Shown here piece by piece: positions 1-7,387 of a stretch of 42,983 nucleotides of DNA. The DNA comes from an uncultured Saprospiraceae bacterium (GTDB taxonomy: Bacteria; Bacteroidota; Bacteroidia; Chitinophagales; Saprospiraceae). The stretch is from contig CAMZKG010000033.1 in NCBI GenBank assembly GCA_947311105.1, positions 1 to 42,983 on the forward strand, read 5' to 3'. The notes under the pieces are model-generated. The model made no database searches. It was not told the DNA's origin and saw nothing but the letters and a program-made list of their open reading frames with translations. Numbering within the stretch: the stretch's first letter is position 1; the number at the start of each line of letters is the position of its first letter. The position numbers were made by a program, and so were the translations under genes.

Positions 1-98
1 TCATCTGGAAATTTTAGCCGAAAGGTAAGAATTATTGCATTCTTCTTAATATATTATTTGTTCATATGTATTTTTTATCATACCGAGAATAGCTGGGA

Positions 99-692
99 AT
101 GCTATATGAATATTTTTCTTTTTATAATTTTAGCGAGACCTATGGTGCGGCGCTGGGTTACAATTATCAGTTGGCACCTAGATACAGTATAAATACGAGA
201 CTGGGTTGGACTAAAAACACATATCAGACCTATATCAACGGCTATCAATATCTACCAGACGATCAATTTGACCTCAATAGTACCGAAACGACAAAGTTCG
301 TAGAATTAACGCTAAAATATCGATTATTCCCGCAATTTATACCCAAGAATAGAATAAAATTGGGCGTTGGTGGCACGATCATGAACATAAAGTATAACTA
401 CATTGAAGAGTCTACCATAAAGGGCATCTATTTATTTTACCTTAGAAGAAATACAATTCAAGTTAATTCCTTTTTGTACCATGCTATGTTTGAAGATCAA
501 TTCCAAATTAACAAACGCTTGAGCATAAGTGCTAATGTCGTATTTAGGCTTACGCAAAGACCGCTTCCTGAATATCAGCAGCATTTTAAATATTTTCACC
601 CACGGGGAGGAGTTTCTAATAGCTATTCCATAGTTTCAGCTGACTATGCTGGAAATTTTTTATTTTCTTTTAATGTGGGCTATTCATTTTAG
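99..692 (+). pseudogene. Outer-membrane beta-barrel protein, 5' part missing or frameshifted
   Basis: The 197-residue reading frame has alternating hydrophobic and aromatic strands and ends in a phenylalanine (NVGYSF), as outer-membrane barrels do. It has no signal peptide: it opens at an ATG three codons after an in-frame TAG (90-92). In another frame (frame 1, open from base 1) a very hydrophobic stretch (AFFLIYYLFICIFY) is read just upstream. So the gene may be a barrel whose N-terminus was separated by a frameshift near base 100, or a decayed C-terminal fragment. The family is not recognised. It converges with glsB, leaving 2 bp between the two stop codons. The beta-barrel nature is inferred from composition and the C-terminal Phe. 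The upstream part lies outside the window, so an assembly error cannot be excluded. Confidence 0.45.
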
Positions 693-694
693 CA

Positions 695-1627
695 CTACTT
701 CCCAATATACCGATTCCGCATTTTTTCGTGAATATCCTGAATGGTAACAAGAATACCTGTTTCTTCGACTTCTCCAAAGTCATTATTCAAAGCCGAGCCA
801 AAGGTCTTCATGGTAGAAGATAGGTTCATATAACTATTGATTAATGGCGGGATATTATGCTTTCTTTCTCGGACAAATTTATTGAGCGCACGATGTCCTT
901 CTTTGTATGTTTTTCCTTCAAACATCGACTTATAATGATTCCAATCGTATTGAAAGCCGAGTGGTTCTTTGGGCACAACCAAACCATCTTTGTCCGGGAA
1001 GTAGTAATGCATAAAATGAAGCAAGGCGTCTCTACTCTCCTGATTATAGTCTGGATACATGGTCACTTTACCGAATAAATACTCAATTTCAGGATTATCA
1101 TAAATAATCGCCCCTAGTCCATCCCATAAATTATCCAATGCAAAAATACCACGACGGGCATTCCCTTCGGCACCCGATTGATATTTGGGCTGAATCCAAG
1201 ACCGCCCCAACTCAATAGTTTTGGGCAGATAATCCGCTACAAACTCGTCGGAAAAGTTAAAATAGTGCAAAGTAGAGAGCTCATATCTACCTTTTTCCTT
1301 GTTAAAAGCATTTTGACACTTGATAAATCGGTATCCCCCAACAATTTCCATTTCTTCAGGATTCACAATAATCATCTGCTTATAGCAGCGCTCGGAAGTA
1401 TCGTATTCATCAATATCTAAAGCCATCCCCGTCCCACCGCCTGGTTCCCGAAAGGAAAGCTCACGCAAACGTCCTATTTCACGCATCACGTTAGGGGCGT
1501 TATGATGGTCTATAATATAGACTTCATTATTCAACTTATTGGTTTTCCTGACAAAGCGTTCAGGACTTAACTCCTTGCGGAGAATATCCTTGTCTATCTC
1601 AGGAATAAGATCGTCTGCGTTTTTCAT
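695..1627 (-). CDS. glsB: GlsB-like N-acyltransferase (GNAT/hemolysin-like), glycine-lipid synthesis
   Basis: A 310-residue protein of the OlsB/putative-hemolysin branch of the GNAT acyltransferases. The segment around residues 55-110 (RLRELSFREPGGGTG, then IVGGYRFI) matches the layout of the Bacteroidota family that transfers a 3-hydroxyacyl chain to the amino group of glycine, giving lyso-glycine lipid. In Bacteroides the N-acyltransferase GlsB works with the O-acyltransferase GlsA, and here a GlsA-like gene lies 66 bp upstream on the same strand. It should act at the cytoplasmic face of the inner membrane with acyl-ACP as donor. The start MKNADDLIPEIDKD is a normal cytoplasmic N-terminus. 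The 66-bp gap contains its own TAnnTTTG box, so it may be transcribed separately as well as with glsA. Ornithine rather than glycine as acceptor cannot be excluded from sequence alone. Confidence 0.75.
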   Translation of the reverse strand: MKNADDLIPEIDKDILRKELSPERFVRKTNKLNNEVYIIDHHNAPNVMREIGRLRELSFREPGGGTGMALDIDEYDTSERCYKQMIIVNPEEMEIVGGYRFIKCQNAFNKEKGRYELSTLHYFNFSDEFVADYLPKTIELGRSWIQPKYQSGAEGNARRGIFALDNLWDGLGAIIYDNPEIEYLFGKVTMYPDYNQESRDALLHFMHYYFPDKDGLVVPKEPLGFQYDWNHYKSMFEGKTYKEGHRALNKFVRERKHNIPPLINSYMNLSSTMKTFGSALNNDFGEVEETGILVTIQDIHEKMRNRYIGK

Positions 1628-1661
1628 AATTCTACTGTTAACAAGAAGTCGGTAGAACTGG

Positions 1662-1669
1662 CAAAAGTA
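1662..1669 (-). promoter_or_regulatory. Putative -7 box upstream of glsB
   Basis: Read on the minus strand the sequence is TACTTTTG, an exact match to the Bacteroidota -7 element TAnnTTTG. It lies about 35 bp before the glsB start, inside the 66-bp gap after glsA. A clear -33 TTTG at standard spacing is not seen. Confidence 0.45.
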
Positions 1670-1693
1670 CTAACTGTTTGAGTCAATTTATAA

Positions 1694-2509
1694 TTAAATC
1701 TCGTCTTTTAATTGATAGACTTTGTCTTTTACCCAATTTGCCCACTCTTTATCCTTTTTGGACTTATCAAATGTAGTATATGGTATAGAGTCCCCGAAAA
1801 CGATAGGAATCACTTCATCTTGTTGTTTGTACATTTCGTCCGCAAGGTACATCATCTCTAAATTGGCTTTAATACCTAAAAAAGTACGCAAATTGGATAA
1901 CCTATAAAAGAAGTTAGATAATTTGCCATCTACAAATACAGGAATTACTGGTTTTTTATTCCTTTTAGCTTGCGTAACGAAGGTCTTTTTCCATTCCAAA
2001 TCTTTGACAATCCCCTTTCTCTTGCGAGAAACCAAGCCCGCTGGAAAAATAAAAACGGCTTGATCACTTGCGAATAACTCATTTACTTGCTGCAAGGACT
2101 CTTTGGCTGTTTTACCATGCTTATTGACGCCTTGAAACATTTCCTTCACATTGTCTATATTTAAAAGTACGTCATTGACTATAAATTTCATATCTGGTCG
2201 AATGTGGTACATCTCATGCACTATCGCCATCGCATCCAATCCCCCAAGCGGATGATTACACACAAACAAACAACCACCTTCCTTCGGGATATTTTCTAGC
2301 CCCTTGGACTTCACCTGAATATTAAATCTATTGACGACTCCTGAACAAAAAGCATCATTTTTTTTGCCTGCTAGCTTGAGCATATCCCTATTCATATCGG
2401 ATTCATGCGTTATCTTCTTGATATAATTCAGAATAAACCTAGGTAACCATTTGAGTAAGCTAGGATTTTTGTCCCTAATCACCTTTTCAATGTCAATAAA
2501 TTTTTTCAT
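1694..2509 (-). CDS. glsA: GlsA-like lysophospholipid/O-acyltransferase (PlsC family)
   Basis: A 271-residue acyltransferase of the PlsC/1-acylglycerol-phosphate superfamily. The catalytic block reads CNHPLGGLDAM around residue 86, the form usual in Bacteroidota, in which His and Asp are separated by five residues rather than the four of classical HX4D enzymes. A second block, VFIFPAGLVSRKRKG near residue 153, corresponds to the substrate-binding FPEG-like motif. It would esterify the 3-hydroxyl of the N-acyl-glycine made by GlsB, giving the diacyl glycine lipid. It is the first gene of the probable glsA-glsB unit. A TAATTTTG box lies just upstream. The adjacency of the two acyltransferases is the main support for the gls assignment; an ordinary phospholipid acyltransferase is the alternative. 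Confidence 0.72.
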   Translation of the reverse strand: MKKFIDIEKVIRDKNPSLLKWLPRFILNYIKKITHESDMNRDMLKLAGKKNDAFCSGVVNRFNIQVKSKGLENIPKEGGCLFVCNHPLGGLDAMAIVHEMYHIRPDMKFIVNDVLLNIDNVKEMFQGVNKHGKTAKESLQQVNELFASDQAVFIFPAGLVSRKRKGIVKDLEWKKTFVTQAKRNKKPVIPVFVDGKLSNFFYRLSNLRTFLGIKANLEMMYLADEMYKQQDEVIPIVFGDSIPYTTFDKSKKDKEWANWVKDKVYQLKDEI

Positions 2510-3259
2510 TCTCCTTTTTTTGTTTCTCGGGCAAAATTAGTCATAATCTACCATTTTTAGCTAAATATCCAACATCATGGTTTGAGAAACGGTTTGAGAA
2601 ACCTTAACAAGCCAAAGCATAAAAGATAAAAACACGAAGCGAGTAGATTAAAACTTGGGTTTCTTAAACCTTTGATAAATAGCCAGCTGGAATCCTTGCC
2701 CCAAAAATTTCTTTTAAATTAATCGCTCAAAAACATCTTATGGCATAATTTTTGCATATATCTCATTACCTGTTCGAATGAAGAGTTAATCAATATATTG
2801 AAAAAATATTTAATATATTGAAACTCTAAATAATTTCCGTTCGTACAAGGAATGATGAGACATTTTTCGTTTTCCACATCAACAGTTGGTTTGATGTTGG
2901 GATTGTCGTGTTTATTCCACAGTTACTAACAGTGACACAAAACGAATTAACTTTTATCAGATGTGTTCTTCAAAATTGTTGGTAAGACAAAAATACTCTA
3001 CACGAAGCGCATCCTTTTAAACACTGTCCTTCCTTTTTTCTCTCGACACTGATAGTTTCCACAAATTGTTAATAACAATAGTAATTAGTTGAAAATCAAT
3101 TGATTATACTATCTTCTAGTGTTAGCTATGGTATTTAATTTCTTAGTTCTATAAAAACAAAAAAAAAACGAGCTATATTTACCACAAGTTAACAGCCCTA
3201 ATGATGAATGTGTTTTTTTAAAAATTTTATTAAATCTTCATTAAAGGGATATTAATTTT
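2510..3259. other. 750-bp AT-rich divergent intergenic region with DnaA-box-like words
   Basis: No convincing gene lies between the divergent glsA (minus) and ctaA (plus). The stretch holds a perfect 12-bp tandem repeat GGTTTGAGAAAC (2579-2590, 2591-2602), and an AT-rich imperfect palindrome at 2783-2826 whose ends are GAGTT and AACTC and which contains two copies of AATATATTGAAA. Five DnaA-box-like words are present: TTTTCCACA (2870-2878), TATTCCACA (2913-2921), GTTTCCACA (3055-3063), TTTACCACA (3178-3186) and, inverted at the right edge, TGTGGAAAA (3259-3267). This combination is seen in replication origins, but no dnaA gene is nearby and the boxes are not the strict TTATCCACA form. An origin role is a hypothesis only. 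Confidence 0.35.
2532..2539 (-). promoter_or_regulatory. Putative -7 box of glsA
   Basis: Minus-strand TAATTTTG matches TAnnTTTG and lies 22 bp before the glsA ATG, giving a leader of roughly 15 nt. The -33 region is not clear. Confidence 0.5.
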
Positions 3260-4357
3260 GTGGAAAACAAAAATAAGAATAGTTGGATGGATGGAAGTAA
3301 AGCGAAGTGGCCTGTCAGAGCTTGGTTGCTAATCGGGTTAACGATGATTTTTTTTCAAGTGGTATTGGGTGGAATTACTCGACTTACTGGTTCAGGTTTA
3401 TCTATTACGAAGTGGGATATAGTGACTGGTACGCTGCCACCTATGAGTGAAAAAGCTTGGGAGCAGGAATATGTGCTTTATCAGCAGACCCCGCAATTTG
3501 CGAAAGTGAATAAGGAAATGGATATATCTTCTTTTAAGCAGATTTATTTTTGGGAGTATCTTCATCGACTTTGGGCACGGAGTATGGGTTTTGTGTTTAT
3601 CTTTCCGTTGATTTATTTTTTGCGCAAGCATTGGATTAGTTCTAGTTTAAAACGGGACTTAATTGGCGTCTTTTTCCTTGCAGCTTTGGTCGCTTCATTT
3701 GGATGGATAATGGTGGCGAGTGGCTTAGTCGATCGTCCCTGGGTGAATGCTTATAAATTGATGCTTCATTTGGGGCTTGGTATTTTTCTATTTGAATTTC
3801 TTTTGGTTACTTATTTAAATGTTTCGGGAATTACACAGAAGGTAGCTGGTCGTCCTTTCGGAAAAGCAGGGCGATATGTGGTGTGGTTATTAGTGATTGT
3901 AGGCTTTCAAGTATTATTGGGGGGCTTAATGTCAGGGATGAAGGCTGGATTTGCTTTTCCTACTTTTCCCAAATTGAATGGCGAATGGTTTCCTTCGGTG
4001 TTATTGAATGCATCTAATTGGACTTTAGAAAATATGAAAGCTTATGATGGGCACACTTTTGCGCCAGCATTGATTCAAGTACTGCATAGAATGACTGCCT
4101 ATTTGATTGTTATTGTTGGAAGCGTCTTTTTATTTAAAGTGAGCAAAGAGACTTGTCCTAAGTTATGTAAGTTGGTTGTTGGTACTTTTGTGAGCTTGGT
4201 CAGTACCCAAATCCTTTTGGGTGTATATACCGTATTAGGTTGTAAACTTGGTGTAGTTCCATTGACTTTGGGCGTTTTGCATCAAGCTGTAGGTTTATTG
4301 ACCTTATCTAGTGTGGTTTTGTTATGGTTTTTGAATAAGAAAAGACGGAGCAATTGA
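3260..4357 (+). CDS. ctaA: Heme A synthase (COX15/CtaA family)
   Basis: A 365-residue polytopic membrane protein that converts heme O to heme A for cytochrome c oxidase. The family hallmark GGITRLTGSGLSIT is at residues 37-50. The heme-ligand histidines expected for COX15 are visible in four places: EYLHRLWAR (His102), MLHLGLG (His170), VLHRMTAYL and LHQAVGL. About eight membrane segments fit the family. The frame opens with GTG; the ATG ten codons in (3287) is a good alternative, because a perfect TAATTTTG promoter-like box ends exactly at the GTG and would give a transcript starting just before that ATG. Downstream lie a lipoprotein and a PaaY-type gene on the same strand, with an 81-bp gap. 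No other oxidase assembly gene is in the window. Confidence 0.9.
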   Translation: MENKNKNSWMDGSKAKWPVRAWLLIGLTMIFFQVVLGGITRLTGSGLSITKWDIVTGTLPPMSEKAWEQEYVLYQQTPQFAKVNKEMDISSFKQIYFWEYLHRLWARSMGFVFIFPLIYFLRKHWISSSLKRDLIGVFFLAALVASFGWIMVASGLVDRPWVNAYKLMLHLGLGIFLFEFLLVTYLNVSGITQKVAGRPFGKAGRYVVWLLVIVGFQVLLGGLMSGMKAGFAFPTFPKLNGEWFPSVLLNASNWTLENMKAYDGHTFAPALIQVLHRMTAYLIVIVGSVFLFKVSKETCPKLCKLVVGTFVSLVSTQILLGVYTVLGCKLGVVPLTLGVLHQAVGLLTLSSVVLLWFLNKKRRSN

Positions 4358-4438
4358 AAATCATTATAATGTTGTTTGGATGTATTTCGTTCAATACCTG
4401 AAGTCGATGGATAAAGAATACCCAAAAAAAATGTCACA

Positions 4439-4933
4439 ATGAAAAAAGAATTTAATTATTTTGAAAATTTTTCGGCAAAGAATAGATTTGTGAAAAATAG
4501 CTATGTTGTTTTGCTTTTATTGCTGCTTATTGGTTTCATTTCTTGTAAGTCAGATAGTAAGGAGACGCATCAAGAACGCGAAGTTTTTGGACCAGATGAG
4601 AGTTTTGCTCCGTTTTATGATAAATTTCATAGTGATAGTGTCTATCAATTGGCGCATATCAATTTCCCTTTGCAGGGAATGCCCCAAAGAATGGATAGTA
4701 CTAACTTAGCTAAACAAGACTTTTTTTGGGACAAGGAGTCTTGGGTTATTCAACACGATTTTGATGAAAAGGAGACTGGATTTACCAAGAGCATTAATGC
4801 CGTGAGTCCCACAATGGTAGAAGAGAAAATTGTTGATAGATCTGGACAATATGGGATTGTACGTCGATTCATCAAGCTAAATGATGAATGGTATTTGATT
4901 TATTTTTCTGGTTTGGTAGAGCTAACACATTAG
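4439..4933 (+). CDS. Putative lipoprotein, function unknown
   Basis: A 164-residue protein with a long, positively charged N-region (residues 1-22), a hydrophobic core of leucines (24-34) and a lipobox-like FISC ending at Cys36, so it is probably a lipoprotein. The mature part contains FAPFYDKFHSDSVYQLAHINFPLQG, a pattern I associate with the DUF4348-type lipoproteins of Bacteroidota, and ends with a short beta-rich segment (YGIVRRFIKLNDEWYLIYFSG). The function is unknown. The stop codon is 4 bp before the PaaY-type gene, which suggests co-transcription with it and perhaps with ctaA. The N-region before the hydrophobic core is longer than usual; no better start codon is evident, since an internal ATG would remove the charged residues. 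Confidence 0.7.
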   Translation: MKKEFNYFENFSAKNRFVKNSYVVLLLLLLIGFISCKSDSKETHQEREVFGPDESFAPFYDKFHSDSVYQLAHINFPLQGMPQRMDSTNLAKQDFFWDKESWVIQHDFDEKETGFTKSINAVSPTMVEEKIVDRSGQYGIVRRFIKLNDEWYLIYFSGLVELTH

Positions 4934-4937
4934 TAAA

Positions 4938-5531
4938 ATGGTTTATCAATTTGAATCTTTTATACCAGTCATTGACGAATCTGCCTTTATTCATCCGCAG
5001 GCGACCATAATAGGCAATGTGATTATTGGGAAAGATGTATTTATTGGAGCAGGCGCAGTGATTCGGGGAGATTGGGGCGGAATAATCATAGAAGATGGAG
5101 CTAATGTGCAGGAAAACTGTGTGGTACACATGTTTCCTGGATTGACAATTACCTTAGCTAAAGGTGCACATATTGGGCATGGAGCTATCATACATGGTGC
5201 TGATATTGGTGAGAATTGCTTAGTTGGAATGAATGCAGTGGTTATGGATCAAGCGGTAATAGGCGCTGGAAGTATTATCGGCGCACTGACTTTTATAAAG
5301 GCTAAAACGGTTATTCCAAGTCGTAGCTTAGTTGTCGGTAATCCAGGCCGGATCATCAGAAAAGTGAGTGACGAAATGTTAGCGTGGAAGACTAAAGGCA
5401 CTTCACTTTATCAATCACTTCCCAAGACTTGCCATGAGCAGTTGAAGGAATGTAGTCCTTTGCGAAAGCTCCCGAAAGATCGTCCTATCCAACATAAGAT
5501 GTATAAAACTTGGCTAGATGAAAAAAAATAG
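4938..5531 (+). CDS. paaY: PaaY-type hexapeptide-repeat protein (gamma carbonic anhydrase/thioesterase family)
   Basis: A 197-residue left-handed beta-helix protein, the same length as PaaY of Escherichia coli and clearly similar along its whole length (VIRGDWGGI, VQENCVVHMFPG, HIGHGAIIHG, LVGMNAVVMD, WKTKGTSLYQ). The three zinc-ligand histidines of the gamma carbonic anhydrase fold are visible as His64, His81 and His86. PaaY hydrolyses ring-modified CoA thioesters in phenylacetate degradation; related proteins act as gamma carbonic anhydrases. No other paa genes are present here, so the physiological substrate is open. The gene follows the lipoprotein gene by 4 bp. Its stop codon touches the terminator hairpin that serves the convergent tRNA gene. 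Confidence 0.82.
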   Translation: MVYQFESFIPVIDESAFIHPQATIIGNVIIGKDVFIGAGAVIRGDWGGIIIEDGANVQENCVVHMFPGLTITLAKGAHIGHGAIIHGADIGENCLVGMNAVVMDQAVIGAGSIIGALTFIKAKTVIPSRSLVVGNPGRIIRKVSDEMLAWKTKGTSLYQSLPKTCHEQLKECSPLRKLPKDRPIQHKMYKTWLDEKK

Positions 5532-5556
5532 CCCATCTTAGCGAGCTAAAATGGGC
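5522..5556 (-). terminator. Terminator of the tRNA-Leu gene, probably bidirectional
   Basis: Arms GCCCATCTTAGC (5531-5542) and GCTAAAATGGGC (5545-5556) pair with one wobble. On the minus strand the hairpin is followed by TATTTTTTTT (5530-5521), a standard intrinsic terminator 4 nt after the tRNA 3' end. On the plus strand it lies at the stop codon of the PaaY-type gene and could also end that transcript. Confidence 0.8.
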
Positions 5557-5560
5557 ATTG

Positions 5561-5644
5561 TGCGCACGACTGGAGTCGAACCAGCACGTCCTATCGGACA
5601 CTAGCCCCTCAAGCTAGCGCGTCTACCAATTCCGCCACGAGCGC
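5561..5644 (-). tRNA. tRNA-Leu, anticodon GAG
   Basis: The minus strand folds as an 84-nt class II tRNA. The acceptor arm GCGCTCG pairs with CGTGCGC apart from one U-U mismatch. The D-arm region is TGGCGGAATTGGTAGACGCG. The anticodon stem CTAGC/GCTAG encloses the loop TTGAGGG, anticodon GAG. A long variable arm, GTCC-GATA-GGAC, is typical of leucine tRNAs, and the T arm is GCTGG-TTCGACT-CCAGT. The discriminator is A73 and the CCA tail is not encoded. It reads CUC and CUU codons. Confidence 0.95.
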
Positions 5645-5653
5645 TTGGTAAGG

Positions 5654-5684
5654 CAAAGATACGACTTACTGTTTAATATGTAAA
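5654..5684 (-). promoter_or_regulatory. Promoter of tRNA-Leu
   Basis: Minus-strand TATCTTTG (5661-5654) is an exact TAnnTTTG -7 box, 9 bp before the mature tRNA 5' end. A CTTTA/TTTA word at 5684-5681 lies 19 bp further upstream, at the usual -33 distance. Confidence 0.65.
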
Positions 5685-5828
5685 GAATATTGCTGATTTA
5701 GCTAAATTGGATGTGATAGTGCTGTTTAATTTATCCTATTTATCTTGCGAATCAGCCAGTATTTATTCTAAAATAGCAATTTTATTATGTCACAATGAAA
5801 AAAAATAGGATTATAAAAAAAATGCTCT

Positions 5829-5836
5829 TACCTTTG
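5829..5836 (+). promoter_or_regulatory. Putative -7 box of a short transcript
   Basis: TACCTTTG matches TAnnTTTG exactly. No CDS follows within 150 bp, but a strong terminator begins 43 bp downstream. The -33 region (about 5806) has no TTTG. Confidence 0.35.
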
Positions 5837-5842
5837 TGCCAT

Positions 5843-5914
5843 CAAGGTATAACACCTTTCACACGCTGAACACACTATCGCAAAAACTTCTAGTAAGTTT
5901 TTGCGTTTTTATTT
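5843..5914 (+). ncRNA. Candidate small RNA of about 70 nt
   Basis: Between tRNA-Leu and the next gene, a TACCTTTG box is followed 43 bp later by a perfect 11-bp hairpin (CGCAAAAACTT 5879-5889, AAGTTTTTGCG 5895-5905) and the T tract TTTTTATTT. The intervening segment has no ribosome-binding site or ORF. Its 5' part contains two short complementary pairs around AAGGT and ACCTT. The promoter-terminator pairing is seen directly; that it is a functional RNA is inferred. It does not resemble 6S, tmRNA, SRP or RNase P RNA. The rest of 5645-5988 shows nothing recognisable apart from the tRNA promoter. Confidence 0.3.
5879..5914 (+). terminator. Intrinsic terminator
   Basis: Perfect 11-bp stem CGCAAAAACTT/AAGTTTTTGCG with loop CTAGT, followed by TTTTTATTT. 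There is no plus-strand gene immediately upstream, which is why a short RNA is proposed. Confidence 0.7.
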
Positions 5915-5988
5915 GTGAGCTATTGGGGTTAAAGGTTAAGGATTAAAGGGGCAGTACCGAAATTTAATTATTTACGAAAAAATAAACC

Positions 5989-6432
5989 ATGTTGAAACAA
6001 TTGATGACGTTTGCGCTTTGTTTTTTTTCATTTTTATTGTCTGCGCAGGACAATTGGGAACATATACAAGTTGTAGATGAATCGGATATTGTTGATACGA
6101 TAATAGTTGGATTACATGATTCTCCGGAATTTTCTCAAAAACAGCTAGAAAGAGCCATACCATCTTTGAAGCAAGACTATACAGGATATGCCATAGAGTT
6201 AATAGTGTCAGATCATGAGTTGAGCGTAAATAATTCAACTTTTAGTGGCTTTGGTCGCATCTATATGGAGCAAACTACAAGTAATCAATATCGATATCTA
6301 GTTCTAATTGATTTTCGCAAAAGAAGATCAGTGAAGCAATTTTATCGTAAGATAATCAAACCGAAATCTCCCAATTCAAAAGTTGTACAGTATTTGAATG
6401 GTGTAAGGACTACAGAGTTTGCTTGGCATTAA
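5989..6432 (+). CDS. Small secreted/periplasmic protein of unknown function
   Basis: A 147-residue protein with a classical signal peptide (MLKQLMTFALCFFSFLLSAQ, cleavage expected after Ala-Gln near residue 20, the usual Bacteroidota SAQ end). The mature part of about 127 residues is mixed alpha/beta with a basic C-terminal half (FRKRRSVKQFYRKIIKPKSP). I do not recognise the family. Its last 4 bases overlap, tail to tail, with the end of the SprF-like gene on the other strand. It stands alone on its strand, so it is probably monocistronic. Confidence 0.7.
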   Translation: MLKQLMTFALCFFSFLLSAQDNWEHIQVVDESDIVDTIIVGLHDSPEFSQKQLERAIPSLKQDYTGYAIELIVSDHELSVNNSTFSGFGRIYMEQTTSNQYRYLVLIDFRKRRSVKQFYRKIIKPKSPNSKVVQYLNGVRTTEFAWH

Positions 6433-7385
6433 AAGAATCTGGGGTTAATAGAGCTGACAGGATTAGTTTTTTTGATTCTATATTGCAAGATGGCTTCAAT
6501 GCTGCCATTACTGTAGTTTTTTAGTTGGGACATAGTCATGTCATAAGAAATTCCAAAGAATAAAAGCTCGGATATAGGAGTGCCAGCCATAATGTCAAAA
6601 GATTCGCCGTATCCGTTGGTTATATTGCCACCTAGGCGATATCCAAGACCAATTTTGTACTTATCGTTATAGGTCGTCATAAGGTTAATGTCCGCATCGA
6701 AAGGAGCCCCTTTGACGTATTTTAGGAGTACTTGTGGAGTCATTAAAATAAGATTGTTAAGTTTCATGTGATATCCAGTCATCAGGTAATAATGATGATT
6801 TTCTATAGGAATGTTTTCTGAGCCGATGGTAGTTGTATGGATATTAAGCATATTTGGCAGAGAAGCACCAAGATAGAATTTTTTAGCAGCATAATAGAGA
6901 CCGATACCAAAATTGGGATTAAATGAAGATTCTATTTCAGTCGGGATGCTGCTATCCATGCTAATATCGGTAGAGCTAAAAAGGCGTTTGTCACGGTAGT
7001 TAATGTCTTGGTATTTGATACTTGCGTTTATCCCAAAACCTAAGTATGCTTCATTAATTTGGATTCTATAGGCATAATTAGCCGCAAAACGTATATTGTT
7101 GCTGATACCTATTTGGGTATGACTTAAAATAAAACCCATTCCGACTCTCTCATGAGAAAGCGTAAAGTCTGCGCTTATTTTTTGGGTAGATGGTGCGCCT
7201 TCAAATCCTATCCATTGGCTTCTGGCCATTGCATTGATGGTTAGGGGGGCGTCGTTGCCCGCAAAAGCAGGGTTATATTCCATTTTGTTGAGCATAAACA
7301 TGGTGTATTGCTCTTCATGTTGTGCAAGTAGTATGCTTGCGCAAAAAATAAACACCGTCAAGAAAATCCAAGTTAAATGCTTCAT
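6429..7385 (-). CDS. sprF: PorP/SprF family type IX secretion membrane protein
   Basis: A 318-residue outer-membrane protein of the PorP/SprF family. It has a signal peptide (residues 1-21, ending LLAQ), then the family signature YTMFMLNKMEYNPAFAGN, and a series of beta strands ending in the C-terminal barrel. SprF of Flavobacterium johnsoniae is needed to export the adhesin SprB, and sprF lies directly downstream of sprB. The same order is seen here: this gene begins 2 bp after the stop of a 2295-residue adhesin on the same strand. It therefore probably serves as the export or anchoring partner of that adhesin. PorP-like proteins often exist in many copies per genome, so the symbol marks function by context rather than orthology. 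Confidence 0.85.
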   Translation of the reverse strand: MKHLTWIFLTVFIFCASILLAQHEEQYTMFMLNKMEYNPAFAGNDAPLTINAMARSQWIGFEGAPSTQKISADFTLSHERVGMGFILSHTQIGISNNIRFAANYAYRIQINEAYLGFGINASIKYQDINYRDKRLFSSTDISMDSSIPTEIESSFNPNFGIGLYYAAKKFYLGASLPNMLNIHTTTIGSENIPIENHHYYLMTGYHMKLNNLILMTPQVLLKYVKGAPFDADINLMTTYNDKYKIGLGYRLGGNITNGYGESFDIMAGTPISELLFFGISYDMTMSQLKNYSNGSIEAILQYRIKKTNPVSSINPRFF

Positions 7386-7387
7386 AT

